Assembly (NCBI GenBank): GCA_020723505.1
Contig: DYIT01000017.1
Span: forward strand, 1 to 51,842
Direction of reading: 5' to 3'
Source of the DNA: Candidatus Kuenenia stuttgartensis
GTDB taxonomy: Bacteria > Planctomycetota > JAKEIC01 > DYIT01
DNA length: 51,842 bases
The first letter of the stretch is position 1. The number at the start of each line of letters is the position of its first letter. Below the pieces are notes generated by a model. That model was not told the DNA's origin. It ran no database searches and was given only the letters and a program-made list of their open reading frames with translations. Positions 10,117-20,544 of the stretch are shown here, piece by piece. The position numbers and the translations under genes were made by a program.

Positions 10117-10255
10117 TTATAGCCTCCTTATGCTCTCGTCAATTCCACTCTTACGTACTCACGATTGCGCTGTTTTCCGGCCCACCTCCTTTCGTCCAAC
10201 TTGCAAGCCTAAGCCGTGAAATATATCCCGGGCTCGCCTGGATTTCCATACGAAA
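10117..10255 (-). other. Intergenic leader of acpP with an orphan Shine-Dalgarno
   Basis: This 139-bp gap separates the epimerase gene from acpP. On the minus strand it contains a strong AAAGGAGGTGG (around 10182-10192), about 75 nt before the acpP start, that is followed by no usable reading frame: the nearest downstream start, GTG AGT ACG TAA, is too distant and ends after three codons. I see no convincing hairpin or promoter. Confidence 0.3.
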
Positions 10256-10681
10256 TTATTTTTTTTTACCGGCGTCCGCGGGTCCCTGGGACAGTTCTAT
10301 CATCACCTTGAACGTGGACTTGGGATTCAGGAACGCCACCTGCCTGCCGGATGCGCCGGGCTTGAGCCCTTCCGAGACCGGATCAAACCCCTTCTCCTTG
10401 CCCTTTGCGACCACAGCCAGCGCGTCCGGCACTTCGAAGCAGATGTGGTGTATCCCCTCTCCGCGTTTCTCGATGAATTTGGCCACAGGCGAATCGGGGC
10501 CGAGCGGCTCCAGCAGTTCTATGGTCGTCTTGCCGGTGTGGAGCTTCGCGACCTTCACGCCCTGTCCGGCGACGACCTCCGTCTCCTCCAGCTTGAGTCC
10601 GAGCACGCCCTGGTAGAACGCCAGGGCCTTTTCCAGGCTCTCCACCGCAATCCCGACGTGGTCGAACGTTATGCCGTCCAT
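10256..10681 (-). CDS. mce: Methylmalonyl-CoA epimerase
   Basis: This 141-aa vicinal-oxygen-chelate (glyoxalase-fold) protein interconverts the (R) and (S) forms of methylmalonyl-CoA. There are two beta-alpha-beta-beta-beta modules. The likely metal ligands are His8 (FDHVGIAV), His79 (GIHHICFEV) and Glu129 (VMIELS); the fourth ligand is in the first module. I chose ATG 10681 because it has GAGGGAG 5 nt upstream and gives the family's usual beginning; the frame is open 16 codons more, into the mutase gene. It directly follows the mutase gene (10 bp), matching a joint pathway between propionyl-CoA and succinyl-CoA. Confidence 0.92.
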   Translation of the reverse strand: MDGITFDHVGIAVESLEKALAFYQGVLGLKLEETEVVAGQGVKVAKLHTGKTTIELLEPLGPDSPVAKFIEKRGEGIHHICFEVPDALAVVAKGKEKGFDPVSEGLKPGASGRQVAFLNPKSTFKVMIELSQGPADAGKKK

Positions 10682-10691
10682 CGCATCTCCC

Positions 10692-12347
<1,656 letters not shown>

Positions 12348-12374
12348 CCGCTTCTCCCGGCCGGGCGGCCGCTT

Positions 12375-13127
12375 CTATATGGGCAGGCCGCCGTCGACCC
12401 TGAGGACGGCGCCCGTCACGTATCTTGCTTTCTCGGAAGAGAGGAAACAAACCGCGTCGGCGACGTCGGACGGCTTGCCGAACTCGCCGAGCGGAATTCT
12501 GCCGAGAATCTCCTTCCGCACTTCATCGGAAAGGGAGTCCGTCATGGGCGTCACGATGAATCCGGGGGCCACGGCGTTCACGCGGATTCGCCTGGACGCC
12601 AGTTCCTTTGCCAGCGATTTCGTGAAGGCAATCAGCCCGCCCTTGGACGCCGCGTAGTTCGCCTGCCCTGCGTTGCCGCCGATGCCGATGACCGACGCCA
12701 CGTTGACCATGGCGCCCGCCCTCCCCTTCCTGGACTGCTTCATCATAATCCTCGCGGCCGCCTTCGAGCAGTTGAAGGCGCCGGTCAGATTCACCGAAAT
12801 GACCCTGTTCCAGTCGTCGATGGCCATTTTAATCAGGAACATGTCCCTGGTGATCCCTGCGTTGTTCACGAGGACGTCCAGGCCTCCGAATTCGGCCTCC
12901 GCCCTGTCGACCATCGCCGCCGACGCCTCGGGGGAGGTGATGTCGGATGAATCGACGACTACCCTGCCGCCAAACGCCGCCACGGCTTCGGCGGTCCCGG
13001 CCGCGGCCTGAGCGGAAACGTCGTTGACCAGCACGTCGGCCCCCTCGGCGGCGAACGCGGAGCACACTGCCCTGCCGATTCCCCCGCCGGCGCCGGTGAC
13101 CAGGACGCTCTTCCCCTTGAATTCCAT
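12375..13127 (-). CDS. fabG: 3-oxoacyl-ACP reductase
   Basis: This 250-aa short-chain dehydrogenase has the NADPH loop TGAGGGIG at 11-18, NNAG at 88-91 and the catalytic Ser145, Tyr158 and Lys162 (YAASK). It reduces 3-oxoacyl-ACP in the elongation cycle. The ending VTGAVLRVDGGLPI is typical of FabG. It is 51 bp after fabD and 27 bp before the mutase gene, on the same strand. Confidence 0.95.
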   Translation of the reverse strand: MEFKGKSVLVTGAGGGIGRAVCSAFAAEGADVLVNDVSAQAAAGTAEAVAAFGGRVVVDSSDITSPEASAAMVDRAEAEFGGLDVLVNNAGITRDMFLIKMAIDDWNRVISVNLTGAFNCSKAAARIMMKQSRKGRAGAMVNVASVIGIGGNAGQANYAASKGGLIAFTKSLAKELASRRIRVNAVAPGFIVTPMTDSLSDEVRKEILGRIPLGEFGKPSDVADAVCFLSSEKARYVTGAVLRVDGGLPI

Positions 13128-13178
13128 GCCGACACTCCGAAATCGCGCCGTTCCTATTCCCCGGACTGCCCGCGGGGA

Positions 13179-14069
13179 TCACGGCTTCCTGCATTCCACC
13201 GATTTGTCAATCCGCCTCAGTAGCCCGGTCAGGACGTTGCCCGGGCCGAACTCGAAGAACTTGTGCACGCCGTCGTTAATCATGAGGAGCATGGAATCCG
13301 ACCAGAGCACGGGCGACGTGAGCTGGTTCACAAGATTCTCCCTGATTTCCATCGGGTCGGCGGTGTAGTCGGCCGACACGTTCGAGATTATCGGGAACCT
13401 GGGTTTGCGGAACGGCGTGCGGAGAATCTTCTCCTTGAGCTTATCCCTGGCTCCGGCCATCAGCGCCGTGTGGAAGGCCCCCGCTACGTTCAGTTTCACG
13501 ACCTTCTGCGCTCCGGCCTTCTGCGCCAGTTCATCGACGCGCTCGAGCGCAGGCCCCGTTCCGCCCACGGCAATCTGGGTCGGGGAGTTGACGTTCGAGA
13601 TTCCGACCACGCCCCTGGAGGAGGCCTCGTGCACGATCTCCTCCACCTTGGACTTCGCAAGCCCGATTATCGACAGCATGCCTCCGGGATTCCGGTCGCA
13701 AGCCTCCTGCATGAGCTCGCCCCTGGTCCTCACGAGATCTAACGCGTCCTTTTCGGAAACCGCCCCGGCAGCCGCGAGAGCGGTGTATTCGCCGAGACTC
13801 AAGCCCGCGGCGACGACATCGGAATGCGGCGGCAAGCCTTCGGAGGCCCTGAGATGAGCCAGGCTGACCGCCATGATGGCCGGCTGGCTGACCCGCGTCG
13901 TGTTGAGCTCCTCGGCGGGGCCTTCGAAGCAAATCTTCCGGATGTCGTAGCCGACCACCTCGCACGCGAGGTCGAAAACCTCCCGTGCCGCGGGGCTCCT
14001 CTCGCAGAGTTCGGCCCCCATGCCGACTTCCTGGGAGCCCTGCCCGCTGAAAAGAAATCCGAACGGCAT
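13179..14069 (-). CDS. fabD: Malonyl-CoA:ACP transacylase
   Basis: This 296-aa acyltransferase loads malonyl groups onto ACP. The oxyanion motif GQGSQ is at 9-13, the nucleophile Ser91 is in GLSLGEY and the catalytic His200 is in AGAFH. I chose ATG 14069, which has GGAGG 5 nt upstream; the GTG two codons earlier has the GGAG directly against it and is unlikely. It lies between fabH and fabG in the canonical order. Confidence 0.95.
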   Translation of the reverse strand: MPFGFLFSGQGSQEVGMGAELCERSPAAREVFDLACEVVGYDIRKICFEGPAEELNTTRVSQPAIMAVSLAHLRASEGLPPHSDVVAAGLSLGEYTALAAAGAVSEKDALDLVRTRGELMQEACDRNPGGMLSIIGLAKSKVEEIVHEASSRGVVGISNVNSPTQIAVGGTGPALERVDELAQKAGAQKVVKLNVAGAFHTALMAGARDKLKEKILRTPFRKPRFPIISNVSADYTADPMEIRENLVNQLTSPVLWSDSMLLMINDGVHKFFEFGPGNVLTGLLRRIDKSVECRKP

Positions 14070-14112
14070 CTGCACCTCCGAACAGCCTCTCTGACCGGAA
14101 CCGCTTCCGCCT

Positions 14113-15108
14113 TCAATATTTGACTACAACAGACCCCCAGGTGAGCCCGGCCCCGAAAGCCACCATGAGCACCGTGTCCCCTTTCCGCAGCTTTCCATGC
14201 CGCACCGCTTCGTCGAGGGCGATGGGTATCGACGCTGAAGACGTGTTCCCGTACCTGTCTATATTAATCAACACCTTCTCGATGGGGAACCCGAGCTTCT
14301 TCACGGCCGCGTCAATAATCCGGATGTTGACCTGGTGAGGGATTATGATGTCTATGTCATCCGCCGACAGGCCCGTCTTCTGGAGGCATATATCCATCTG
14401 CTCTATGAACTTCTCCACGGCGAACCTGAATATCTCCTTCCCGTGGAGCTTCATGTAGTGGAGCCTCTTCTCGACCGTCTCTTGCGACGTGGGAATCCTC
14501 GACCCGCCGCCGGGGATGAACATGAGTTCCCCGCCGGCGCCGTCCGTCCTCAAGTCGTAAGTAAGAATCGATCCCGAGCCGGGGCCCGATGCGGCCTTGA
14601 GAACCACCGCGCCAGCGCCGTCGCCGAAAAGGACGGCCGTGTTCCGGTCCTGGTAGTCGGTTATCGCGGAGAGCGACTCGGCGCCGATGCACAGGGCGTT
14701 CTCGCACGCGCCGTTCATTATGAATTGCGCGGCCGTGCACATGGAGAAGAGGAAGCCGGTGCAGGCGGCCGAGACGTCGAAGGCCGGGATGAAGGGCGTT
14801 CCGAGCATGCGCTGGAGATGGCAGCCGACGGACGGGAAGGGCGAATCCGGAGTCACGGTGCCGACTATGATGAGATTGAGGTCCTTCGGCTTGAGTTCGG
14901 CGGCCTCGAGCGCCTTCACGGCCGCAGCGTACGCCATGTCCGACGTGGCCTGCCCGTCCGCCTTCATCCTGCGCTCGGAGATGCCGGTGCGCTGGACGAT
15001 CCATTCGTCGTTTGTCTCGACCATCTTCTCAAGGTCGAAGTTCGTCAGGATGCGATCAGGAAGATAGGAGCCGGTCCCGGCGATTTCGACGTTGCGGTCA
15101 GTGCACAT
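14113..15108 (-). CDS. fabH: Beta-ketoacyl-ACP synthase III
   Basis: This 331-aa enzyme starts fatty-acid synthesis by condensing acetyl-CoA (or a branched primer) with malonyl-ACP. The catalytic triad is Cys116 (SAACTGF), His258 (IPHQVN) and Asn288 (YGNTSS). I chose ATG 15108 with AGGTG 6 nt upstream; the frame is open 14 codons further. It lies between plsX and fabD. Confidence 0.96.
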   Translation of the reverse strand: MCTDRNVEIAGTGSYLPDRILTNFDLEKMVETNDEWIVQRTGISERRMKADGQATSDMAYAAAVKALEAAELKPKDLNLIIVGTVTPDSPFPSVGCHLQRMLGTPFIPAFDVSAACTGFLFSMCTAAQFIMNGACENALCIGAESLSAITDYQDRNTAVLFGDGAGAVVLKAASGPGSGSILTYDLRTDGAGGELMFIPGGGSRIPTSQETVEKRLHYMKLHGKEIFRFAVEKFIEQMDICLQKTGLSADDIDIIIPHQVNIRIIDAAVKKLGFPIEKVLINIDRYGNTSSASIPIALDEAVRHGKLRKGDTVLMVAFGAGLTWGSVVVKY

Positions 15109-15212
15109 CTGGTTCACCTCAATATTCCGGCGGCCGCGGGTCCTGGGCACCGGGGCGGCGGGGAGGAGGGGCCGGTCCGTCTAGCCCCGCATCGGGCGGG
15201 ATTCGGCGGATT

Positions 15213-16217
15213 TCAATCGGGGATGATGTATTTCTTGAGCTCCTTGACGATGTTGTCGTTTATTCTCTTTTCCGCAAACTTCACCGTCATCCGGATTGCG
15301 TTCATTATCGCCTTGGGAGTGGAGCGGCCGTGGGATTTCATGCAGATTCCCGCGATGCCCAGGAGGGGCGCGCCCCCGCTCTCCTCGTAGTCCGTCCTTG
15401 ACTTGAGCCATCCGATGACCTCGGCCACGGTCGCCTTCTGCTCCGGCGTCCTTCCAGGCTGGGTGGCGTAGCCCTTGAGGGAAACCCCGATGCACTCGGC
15501 GAGGCCCTCGGCGACCTTCAGTATCGCGTTCCCGACGAAACCCTCGGTAACGACTACGTCCACCTTGCCGAAGAAAATCTCCTGGCCTTCCACGTTTCCG
15601 CTGAAGGCCCTCTCCCTCTCGTTGAACATCCTCACCGTGTTTCGGACCAAGTCGCTCCCCTTCGCCTCCTCGGACCCGATGTTGAGGAGGCCGATGCGCG
15701 GGTTCTCTATGCCGAGCATGGCCTTGACGTATACAGAGCCCATGACGCCGTACTGGAACAGGTGCTCGGGCCTGCATTTCACGTTGGCCCCGACGTCAAT
15801 CACTCCAACCTTGCCGCTGACGGTCGGGAGGAACGTCACGATTCCGGGCCGCTTGACCCCGGGGAGCCGCTTGAGCATGAGGCTTGCGGACGTGACCATG
15901 GCGCCCGTGTTTCCGGTGGAGACCATGGCGTCGGCCTTTCCTTCGGACACGAGCTGCATGCACTGGCACAGTGAGGACTGGGGCTTGTCGCGGACCGCCT
16001 GCAGCGGCCTTTCGCCGGCCTCGATTACCTGCGGCGCATGGAAGATCGATATGCCGGTCGGACTTCCGCCGAGCTTCGCCATCTCGGCCTCGATTGAGTC
16101 CTTCAGGCCGACCAGTATGATCTCCAGTCCCTGGCCGGAGCGGACCGCCTGCAGCGCCCCCTCCACAGGGGAGCGTGGCGAGAAATCACCGCCCATGGCG
16201 TCGACAGCTATCCGCAT
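15213..16217 (-). CDS. plsX: Phosphate acyltransferase PlsX
   Basis: This 334-aa protein makes acyl-phosphate from acyl-ACP for phospholipid synthesis. The N-terminus MRIAVDAMGGD is the family signature, and STGNTGAM and VDVGANV-type segments (here IDVGANVKCRP) follow. The start ATG 16217 has AAGGA 8 nt upstream. The gene begins 5 bp after rpmF, the very common rpmF-plsX pair, so its ribosome site overlaps the end of rpmF. The open frame reads further upstream through rpmF, but only as shadow. Confidence 0.96.
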   Translation of the reverse strand: MRIAVDAMGGDFSPRSPVEGALQAVRSGQGLEIILVGLKDSIEAEMAKLGGSPTGISIFHAPQVIEAGERPLQAVRDKPQSSLCQCMQLVSEGKADAMVSTGNTGAMVTSASLMLKRLPGVKRPGIVTFLPTVSGKVGVIDVGANVKCRPEHLFQYGVMGSVYVKAMLGIENPRIGLLNIGSEEAKGSDLVRNTVRMFNERERAFSGNVEGQEIFFGKVDVVVTEGFVGNAILKVAEGLAECIGVSLKGYATQPGRTPEQKATVAEVIGWLKSRTDYEESGGAPLLGIAGICMKSHGRSTPKAIMNAIRMTVKFAEKRINDNIVKELKKYIIPD

Positions 16218-16222
16218 GATGG

Positions 16223-16405
16223 CTATCCTTCTTCGACTTCGACGACCTTCCTCTTGCCGTAGTACCCGCAGTTCGAGCACACCCTGTGCGGCTGCACAAT
16301 CTGCTGGCACCTCATGCATTTCGCGGTTGGCGGATTCTTGAGCCGCCTGTGCGCGTTGCGCTTGCCTCTCTTCGACTTCGACTTCCTGCTCTGTTGTACT
16401 GCCAT
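16223..16405 (-). CDS. rpmF: 50S ribosomal protein L32
   Basis: This 60-aa basic ribosomal protein has the L32 N-terminus (MAVQQSRKSKSKRGKRNAHR) and four zinc-ligand cysteines, C30, C33, C43 and C46. It is the first gene of the rpmF-plsX-fab run and has a promoter candidate just upstream. Confidence 0.96.
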   Translation of the reverse strand: MAVQQSRKSKSKRGKRNAHRRLKNPPTAKCMRCQQIVQPHRVCSNCGYYGKRKVVEVEEG

Positions 16406-16450
16406 ATCTCAATCCCGCAAACACGATAGTTTGAAGAAGATAAAATTTTT

Positions 16451-16479
16451 ATTTTTTATCCTTTTAACCGGTATGTCAA
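16451..16479 (-). promoter_or_regulatory. Candidate promoter of the rpmF-plsX-fab cluster
   Basis: On the minus strand a perfect TTGACA (16479-16474) is followed after 17 bp by AAAAAT (16456-16451, 4 of 6). The region is strikingly AT-rich for this genome and lies 46 nt before the rpmF start. It begins directly after the T-tract of the thpR terminator. Confidence 0.5.
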
Positions 16480-16480
16480 C

Positions 16481-16503
16481 AAAAAAACCGGGCTCACGGC
16501 CCG
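16481..16503 (-). terminator. Rho-independent terminator after thpR
   Basis: On the minus strand CGGGC, a CGTGA loop and GCCCG (16503-16489) are followed by G and seven T (16487-16481). The hairpin includes the thpR stop codon (16496-16494). It ends the murI-HEAT-DUF366-PfkB-thpR transcript and insulates it from the rpmF promoter. Confidence 0.7.
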
Positions 16504-17072
16504 CCGACCAGAGGGAAAGTCCCCATCTTCGTGTACGTCGGGCCGCTCCTCCCGAGCTCGCTCATGAACAGGCAGATCTCCCCGGCAAACGCCTCTCCGA
16601 ACTCGCGGCCGTCCCATCGCGTCAGAAAATCCATGAGTCGCGCCGGATCGCCGGGCTGCCTGACACGGGCCAGCGTGAGGTGCGGCTTGAATCCGCGCCT
16701 TTCAGAGGCCACCCCTATCGACTCCATGGCGGAATCGAGAGCGTTGTACAGGTCCACGAGAACGCGGCCCGAGGTCTCCCGGCAGCCGGCCCATATCACC
16801 CTCGGCCTCCTCTCGCCCGGAAACACCCCGACGCCCGCGACCTCCGCCGATATCGGCTGTAACCGCCCTGACGCTTCACCGCATATCCTGCATGCCTCGA
16901 CTATCCCCCCTTCGGTGACGTCGCCGAGGAACTTGATGGTAAGGTGCATGTTCGCGGGATCGACCGGCTTGAGTTTCCCGTCGAGTTCCCCGATTTCCCT
17001 CAGCACCGGCGCAAGCTGCTCCTTGACCTCGCCGGGCATCTCGATTGCGACGAATGAGCGTATGAGCTTCAT
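16494..17072 (-). CDS. thpR: RNA 2',3'-cyclic phosphodiesterase (2H family)
   Basis: This 192-aa 2H phosphoesterase has both HxTx motifs: His43/Thr45 in NMHLTIKFLG and His131/Thr133 in PHLTLARV. Family members open 2',3'-cyclic phosphates in RNA; the older name is 2'-5' RNA ligase. The start ATG overlaps the stop of the upstream PfkB gene as ATGA, so translation is coupled. Confidence 0.92.
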   Translation of the reverse strand: MKLIRSFVAIEMPGEVKEQLAPVLREIGELDGKLKPVDPANMHLTIKFLGDVTEGGIVEACRICGEASGRLQPISAEVAGVGVFPGERRPRVIWAGCRETSGRVLVDLYNALDSAMESIGVASERRGFKPHLTLARVRQPGDPARLMDFLTRWDGREFGEAFAGEICLFMSELGRSGPTYTKMGTFPLVGGP

Positions 17073-17971
17073 AGCCCGGTGAACATCCTCCGGAAGGCCG
17101 CGTACCTCTCGTCGATTTCCGCCCTGGAAAGCCCGTCCAGGCCCCCGGTCCCGAACCTGGAGACCGTGAACGAAGCCGTGACCGTGGCGTATCCCAGAGA
17201 CCGGGCCGCCGACTCCGGGGACGGCCGCCCGGCGCCGGAGGCGAATCCGACGAAACCGCCGGCGAAGCTGTCGCCTGCCCCTGTCGGATCCACGACGTCC
17301 GCGGCCGGAAACGCGGGGAGGGGCAGGATTCGCCCGCCGTCGAACATAATCGATCCGTGCTCCCCCTTCTTGATGATTACCGTGCTTGGCCCCATGCCGA
17401 CGATTTCCCTCCCGCAGGAGACGAGGCTCGACTTAGACGCCAGCATCCTGGCCTCACCGTCGTTTATGAAGAGGCAATCCACTCTCGAAAGGAGCTCGAG
17501 CAGTCCCGCCCTGTCCCTCTCAATCCAGAGGTTCATCGTGTCCGCCGCGGTGAAGACCGGGGACTCCATCTGGTCGAGGGCGGCCGCCTGCGTCCTGGGC
17601 GAGCTGTTCGCCAGGAACACGTGGCTGGCCGACCGCTGCCTCGGAGTGAGCTTGGGTTTCCATTCGCCGAAAACCCCGAGCTCGACGGCCCTGGTCGTCG
17701 CGCCCGACATGTCCCCCAGGTATTCCCCGGACCACCTGAACGTCTTCCCCTCGGATCTCTCGACCTCCGACACGTCGATTCCCCTGGCCGCGAGGCCGTC
17801 GAGGTGCTTCGCCGGGAAATCGCGGCCCACTATCCCCGCCACGCGGACGTCCGTGAAGAACCTGGCGGCCAGGGAGAAATAGACCGCCGATCCCCCGAGC
17901 ACGCCGTCCATCTTCCCGAACGGGGTCTCGATGTCGTCAAGCGCGATGGATCCGACGCAGAGAAGGCTCAA
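17069..17971 (-). CDS. PfkB-family sugar/nucleoside kinase
   Basis: This 300-aa ribokinase-fold protein has the N-terminal GGSAVYFSLAA substrate region and the C-terminal DPTGAGDSFAGG motif at 228-239, with catalytic base Asp234. It phosphorylates a sugar or nucleoside; which one is not evident. The start is TTG 17971, with GGAGGTG 4 nt upstream, overlapping the DUF366 stop as TTGA. It overlaps thpR at the other end. The tight coupling suggests a stable gene group, though the reason is unclear. Confidence 0.88.
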   Translation of the reverse strand: MSLLCVGSIALDDIETPFGKMDGVLGGSAVYFSLAARFFTDVRVAGIVGRDFPAKHLDGLAARGIDVSEVERSEGKTFRWSGEYLGDMSGATTRAVELGVFGEWKPKLTPRQRSASHVFLANSSPRTQAAALDQMESPVFTAADTMNLWIERDRAGLLELLSRVDCLFINDGEARMLASKSSLVSCGREIVGMGPSTVIIKKGEHGSIMFDGGRILPLPAFPAADVVDPTGAGDSFAGGFVGFASGAGRPSPESAARSLGYATVTASFTVSRFGTGGLDGLSRAEIDERYAAFRRMFTGL

Positions 17972-18600
17972 TGGGCACCTCCGGAAATCCCCGGACCGGC
18001 GCAGTTCCCGAAGGCTTCCCCCGCGAGCCTGACCTTGCAGCGCGCGTGGTAGACGCCGGCGGATTCCTGCCTGTACAAATCGAGGATGCGGACGGCGAAA
18101 CGGCGCGGGTCTATGCCAAACTCAATCAGCCCCGCGGCCGGAACGGGAGCGCCCGCGGGGTCCACGTTTATGCCGAAGTGCATCTTGACCGAAACCGGAG
18201 TCGGCGCCGCTATGGAGACCGACGCCTTCCGGCCGTCACCGAGGTAGAGGTCGTCGCCCCTGCGCTCGAACTCCGCGCCCATGCGGGCGGCCTCGTCCCT
18301 GACGATTGCGGCGAAGAGCCGCTGCCGCAGAACGCCTTTTTCGAGGTCCCGGTCGAAATGCTCGACAATGAAATGCAGCATACTCTTCGACCGGATGAAC
18401 AGGCCCTCCTTCGCGTCGGCAAGGTCCACGAGGGCCGCCGTCCGGACCTCGCAGGGCCCGATGAATGCGACCGCGGAATCCCCCCTGACTCCGAGCTTCA
18501 AGTACGCCCAGTGCGCCCCTATCTGCGTCCCGTCGTAGGCGGTCTCCTCATCGAGAAAGCGGACCTCGAGGGGATCCCAGGCTCCGGAGCATCCCGTCAC
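17968..18600 (-). CDS. DUF366 family protein
   Basis: This 210-aa protein matches what I remember of the DUF366 family (archaeal and bacterial, uncharacterised). The GDSAVAFIGPCEV segment is near 53-65, the MLHFIVEHFD segment near 85, QRLF near 104 and VSVKMHFGIN near 147. The start is GTG 18600, with GGGAGG 6 nt upstream and a GTGA overlap with the upstream HEAT lipoprotein gene. The protein has no signal peptide and is probably cytoplasmic. Function unknown; the many conserved His, Asp and Glu residues suggest an enzyme. Confidence 0.75.
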   Translation of the reverse strand: MTGCSGAWDPLEVRFLDEETAYDGTQIGAHWAYLKLGVRGDSAVAFIGPCEVRTAALVDLADAKEGLFIRSKSMLHFIVEHFDRDLEKGVLRQRLFAAIVRDEAARMGAEFERRGDDLYLGDGRKASVSIAAPTPVSVKMHFGINVDPAGAPVPAAGLIEFGIDPRRFAVRILDLYRQESAGVYHARCKVRLAGEAFGNCAGPGISGGAH

Positions 18601-19550
18601 TTCCCGCCTCCCTTCGACTGCGACTCCAGCCATTTCTTCCAGAGCGGCTTGCGAAGGCCGAAATCGCAGGAGGTTATCCTCCTCAGCGCCGCCAGGGCCT
18701 GAATCCGGATGCTGTCGTCCTCCTTCTCAGAGAGGGCGTCTATCAGCGCCGGGACCGAGCCCATGTCACCGATTTCGGCCAGGGCCTTCGCGCATTCCCT
18801 CCTCACTTCGACCGTTTCGGTCGTGGATTCGAACGTCGCGGACACAGCCGGAAGGCATTCTCCGAGCCTGAGCCGCCTGATGGTCCTGAGGGCTTCAATC
18901 CGGACCACCTCCTCGGGGTCGAGAATGCCGTCCGCCGAAGCCCTGCCCGCCTGTTCCGCCCCCATCTTCCTGAGAGCCGAGAGGCACGCCGCCCTGTTGA
19001 CTGAGCACCTGTCCACCTTGAAGAGGCGGTATGCCGCAAGAGCGGCATCCGGACTCTCGGACTCGCCTGCGGCCAGGATTGCCTCGAACCGCTCCATGGG
19101 GTCCGGACATCTGTCCAGCCAGTCCGAGATTGCCGCAGCGATGCCGGAGAGGGCGACGGCCGTCTTCGCGCCATCGCCGCCGGCGGCCTGCAATCCTTCG
19201 AAGGACCTTGCGATTTCCGGAGGAAGCGACAGCGACCCCGCGACGGCCGCGACGCCGGATACCCATCCCGAATCCGGCGTTCCGCCTGCCTCGATGATTT
19301 CCGCCATCCTCGAGACCTCCCGGCCGAGAAGCCTGAGTCCGGACTCGAATCCTCCTTCCGAGGACCGGGCCGCGACCCGGGCCGCGAGCGAACCCTCGGC
19401 GGCCGCGGTGCCGGCCGCAGGCTTGAGGAATCCGGCGGCGGAAATGTACTCCTCCATTACCCTGACCCCGTCCTCCGAGGACATGGAACAACCCCCGGCC
19501 GCAATAGAGGCGGCCAGCGACGCCACCAGCACCATCTCCGCCATTCTCAA
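18597..19550 (-). CDS. HEAT-repeat lipoprotein
   Basis: This 317-aa protein has a lipoprotein signal peptide with lipobox AAGGC (Cys21). The body is all-helical, and the C-terminal half has HEAT-like repeats, for example RIEALRTIRRLRLG, EVRRECAKALAEIGD and RIQALAALRRI. It is probably a periplasmic scaffold. Two starts are possible: TTG 19550, which has the better spacing to GAGGTGG, and ATG 19544. It sits 21 bp after murI and overlaps DUF366. Confidence 0.7.
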   Translation of the reverse strand: MRMAEMVLVASLAASIAAGGCSMSSEDGVRVMEEYISAAGFLKPAAGTAAAEGSLAARVAARSSEGGFESGLRLLGREVSRMAEIIEAGGTPDSGWVSGVAAVAGSLSLPPEIARSFEGLQAAGGDGAKTAVALSGIAAAISDWLDRCPDPMERFEAILAAGESESPDAALAAYRLFKVDRCSVNRAACLSALRKMGAEQAGRASADGILDPEEVVRIEALRTIRRLRLGECLPAVSATFESTTETVEVRRECAKALAEIGDMGSVPALIDALSEKEDDSIRIQALAALRRITSCDFGLRKPLWKKWLESQSKGGGK

Positions 19551-19571
19551 GAACCCACCTCGATAAACAGC

Positions 19572-20432
19572 TCAAGCACCCGGGTCGCGCTGTCCCGCCC
19601 GGGAGGCGTCCGCGCCGCCCGGGAAATCGGAGGGCGGGACAAGGATAACCTCGATGTCCCTCCGGAGCAAGAACAGGGATCCGATCCGCCCGAATCGATC
19701 CGGGTTGTCGGACACGAAGAACCTGTGCCCGGGCTCCTCGCTCACGGCCCTGACCATGCCTCCATCCCTGAGGATTCCCGAGACGGCCATGGCCGTCTGC
19801 TCGGCGGAATCCACAAGATACACGTCGTCGCCCATTACCGCCTGGAACGCGGGCTTGAAGACCGGGTAATGGGTGCAGCCCAGGACGAGGACGTCGGCGC
19901 CGAATTCCTGGACCGGCTTCAAATACTCCCAGAGCACCGCCCGCACGATTGGCGATCCGTGCCGTCTGCCCTCCTCCACCATCGGAACGACGATTGGAGC
20001 GGCGACCTCAATCACCCTCGCCCCGGGCGAGAGGCCGCAAATGGCCCTCGAATACGCGCCGGAATTGACAGTGGCCTCGGTCGCCACGACGCCGATTCTG
20101 CCGGACCGCGAGTATTCGACCGCGGCCCTTGCGCCTGGAAGCACGACGTCCACAATCGAAGGGCCATCGCGCGTCGAAAGCGCCTCCTGTGCAACGGCCG
20201 AGACCGTGTTGCAGGCGGCGACGATTATCTTGGGGTTGAACCTCCCGAGGAACGAGATTATCTCCCGGGTGAACCTCGTGATTGTCTCGGGGGATTTGGA
20301 TCCGTAGGGCACCCGGGCCGTGTCGCCGAAATAGACGATCTCCTCGCCGGGCAGCATACGCCATAGCTCGGCTACGACGGACAGCCCGCCGACGCCAGAA
20401 TCGAAAACGCAAATCGGAGCCGAAACGTCCAT
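19572..20432 (-). CDS. murI: Glutamate racemase
   Basis: This 286-aa enzyme makes D-glutamate for peptidoglycan. The N-terminus ICVFDSGVGGLSV contains the catalytic-region Asp11-Ser12, and the two catalytic cysteines are Cys74 (AACNTVS) and Cys186 (GCTHYP). The length is slightly longer than usual because of a Gly/Ala/Asp-rich tail. Its presence indicates a peptidoglycan wall. It is the first gene of a five-gene minus-strand run and is divergent from the tRNA cluster. Confidence 0.95.
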   Translation of the reverse strand: MDVSAPICVFDSGVGGLSVVAELWRMLPGEEIVYFGDTARVPYGSKSPETITRFTREIISFLGRFNPKIIVAACNTVSAVAQEALSTRDGPSIVDVVLPGARAAVEYSRSGRIGVVATEATVNSGAYSRAICGLSPGARVIEVAAPIVVPMVEEGRRHGSPIVRAVLWEYLKPVQEFGADVLVLGCTHYPVFKPAFQAVMGDDVYLVDSAEQTAMAVSGILRDGGMVRAVSEEPGHRFFVSDNPDRFGRIGSLFLLRRDIEVILVPPSDFPGGADASRAGQRDPGA

Positions 20433-20502
20433 GGCCGCGGCCTTGCAAAGGGAGCCTTGAATCGGGATAGCTTATCCTTTTCAGCCCGGGTGACAACAGC
20501 GG

Positions 20503-20530
20503 TTGACATCCTGCGCGCGCGGAATATAAT
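20503..20530 (+). promoter_or_regulatory. Strong sigma-70 promoter for the tRNA-Cys/tRNA-Gly cluster
   Basis: Perfect TTGACA (20503-20508) and perfect TATAAT (20525-20530) with a 16-bp spacer, about 15 bp before tRNA-Cys. A fully consensus promoter is typical of stable RNA genes. Confidence 0.85.
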
Positions 20531-20544
20531 TACTCACGACCGGC

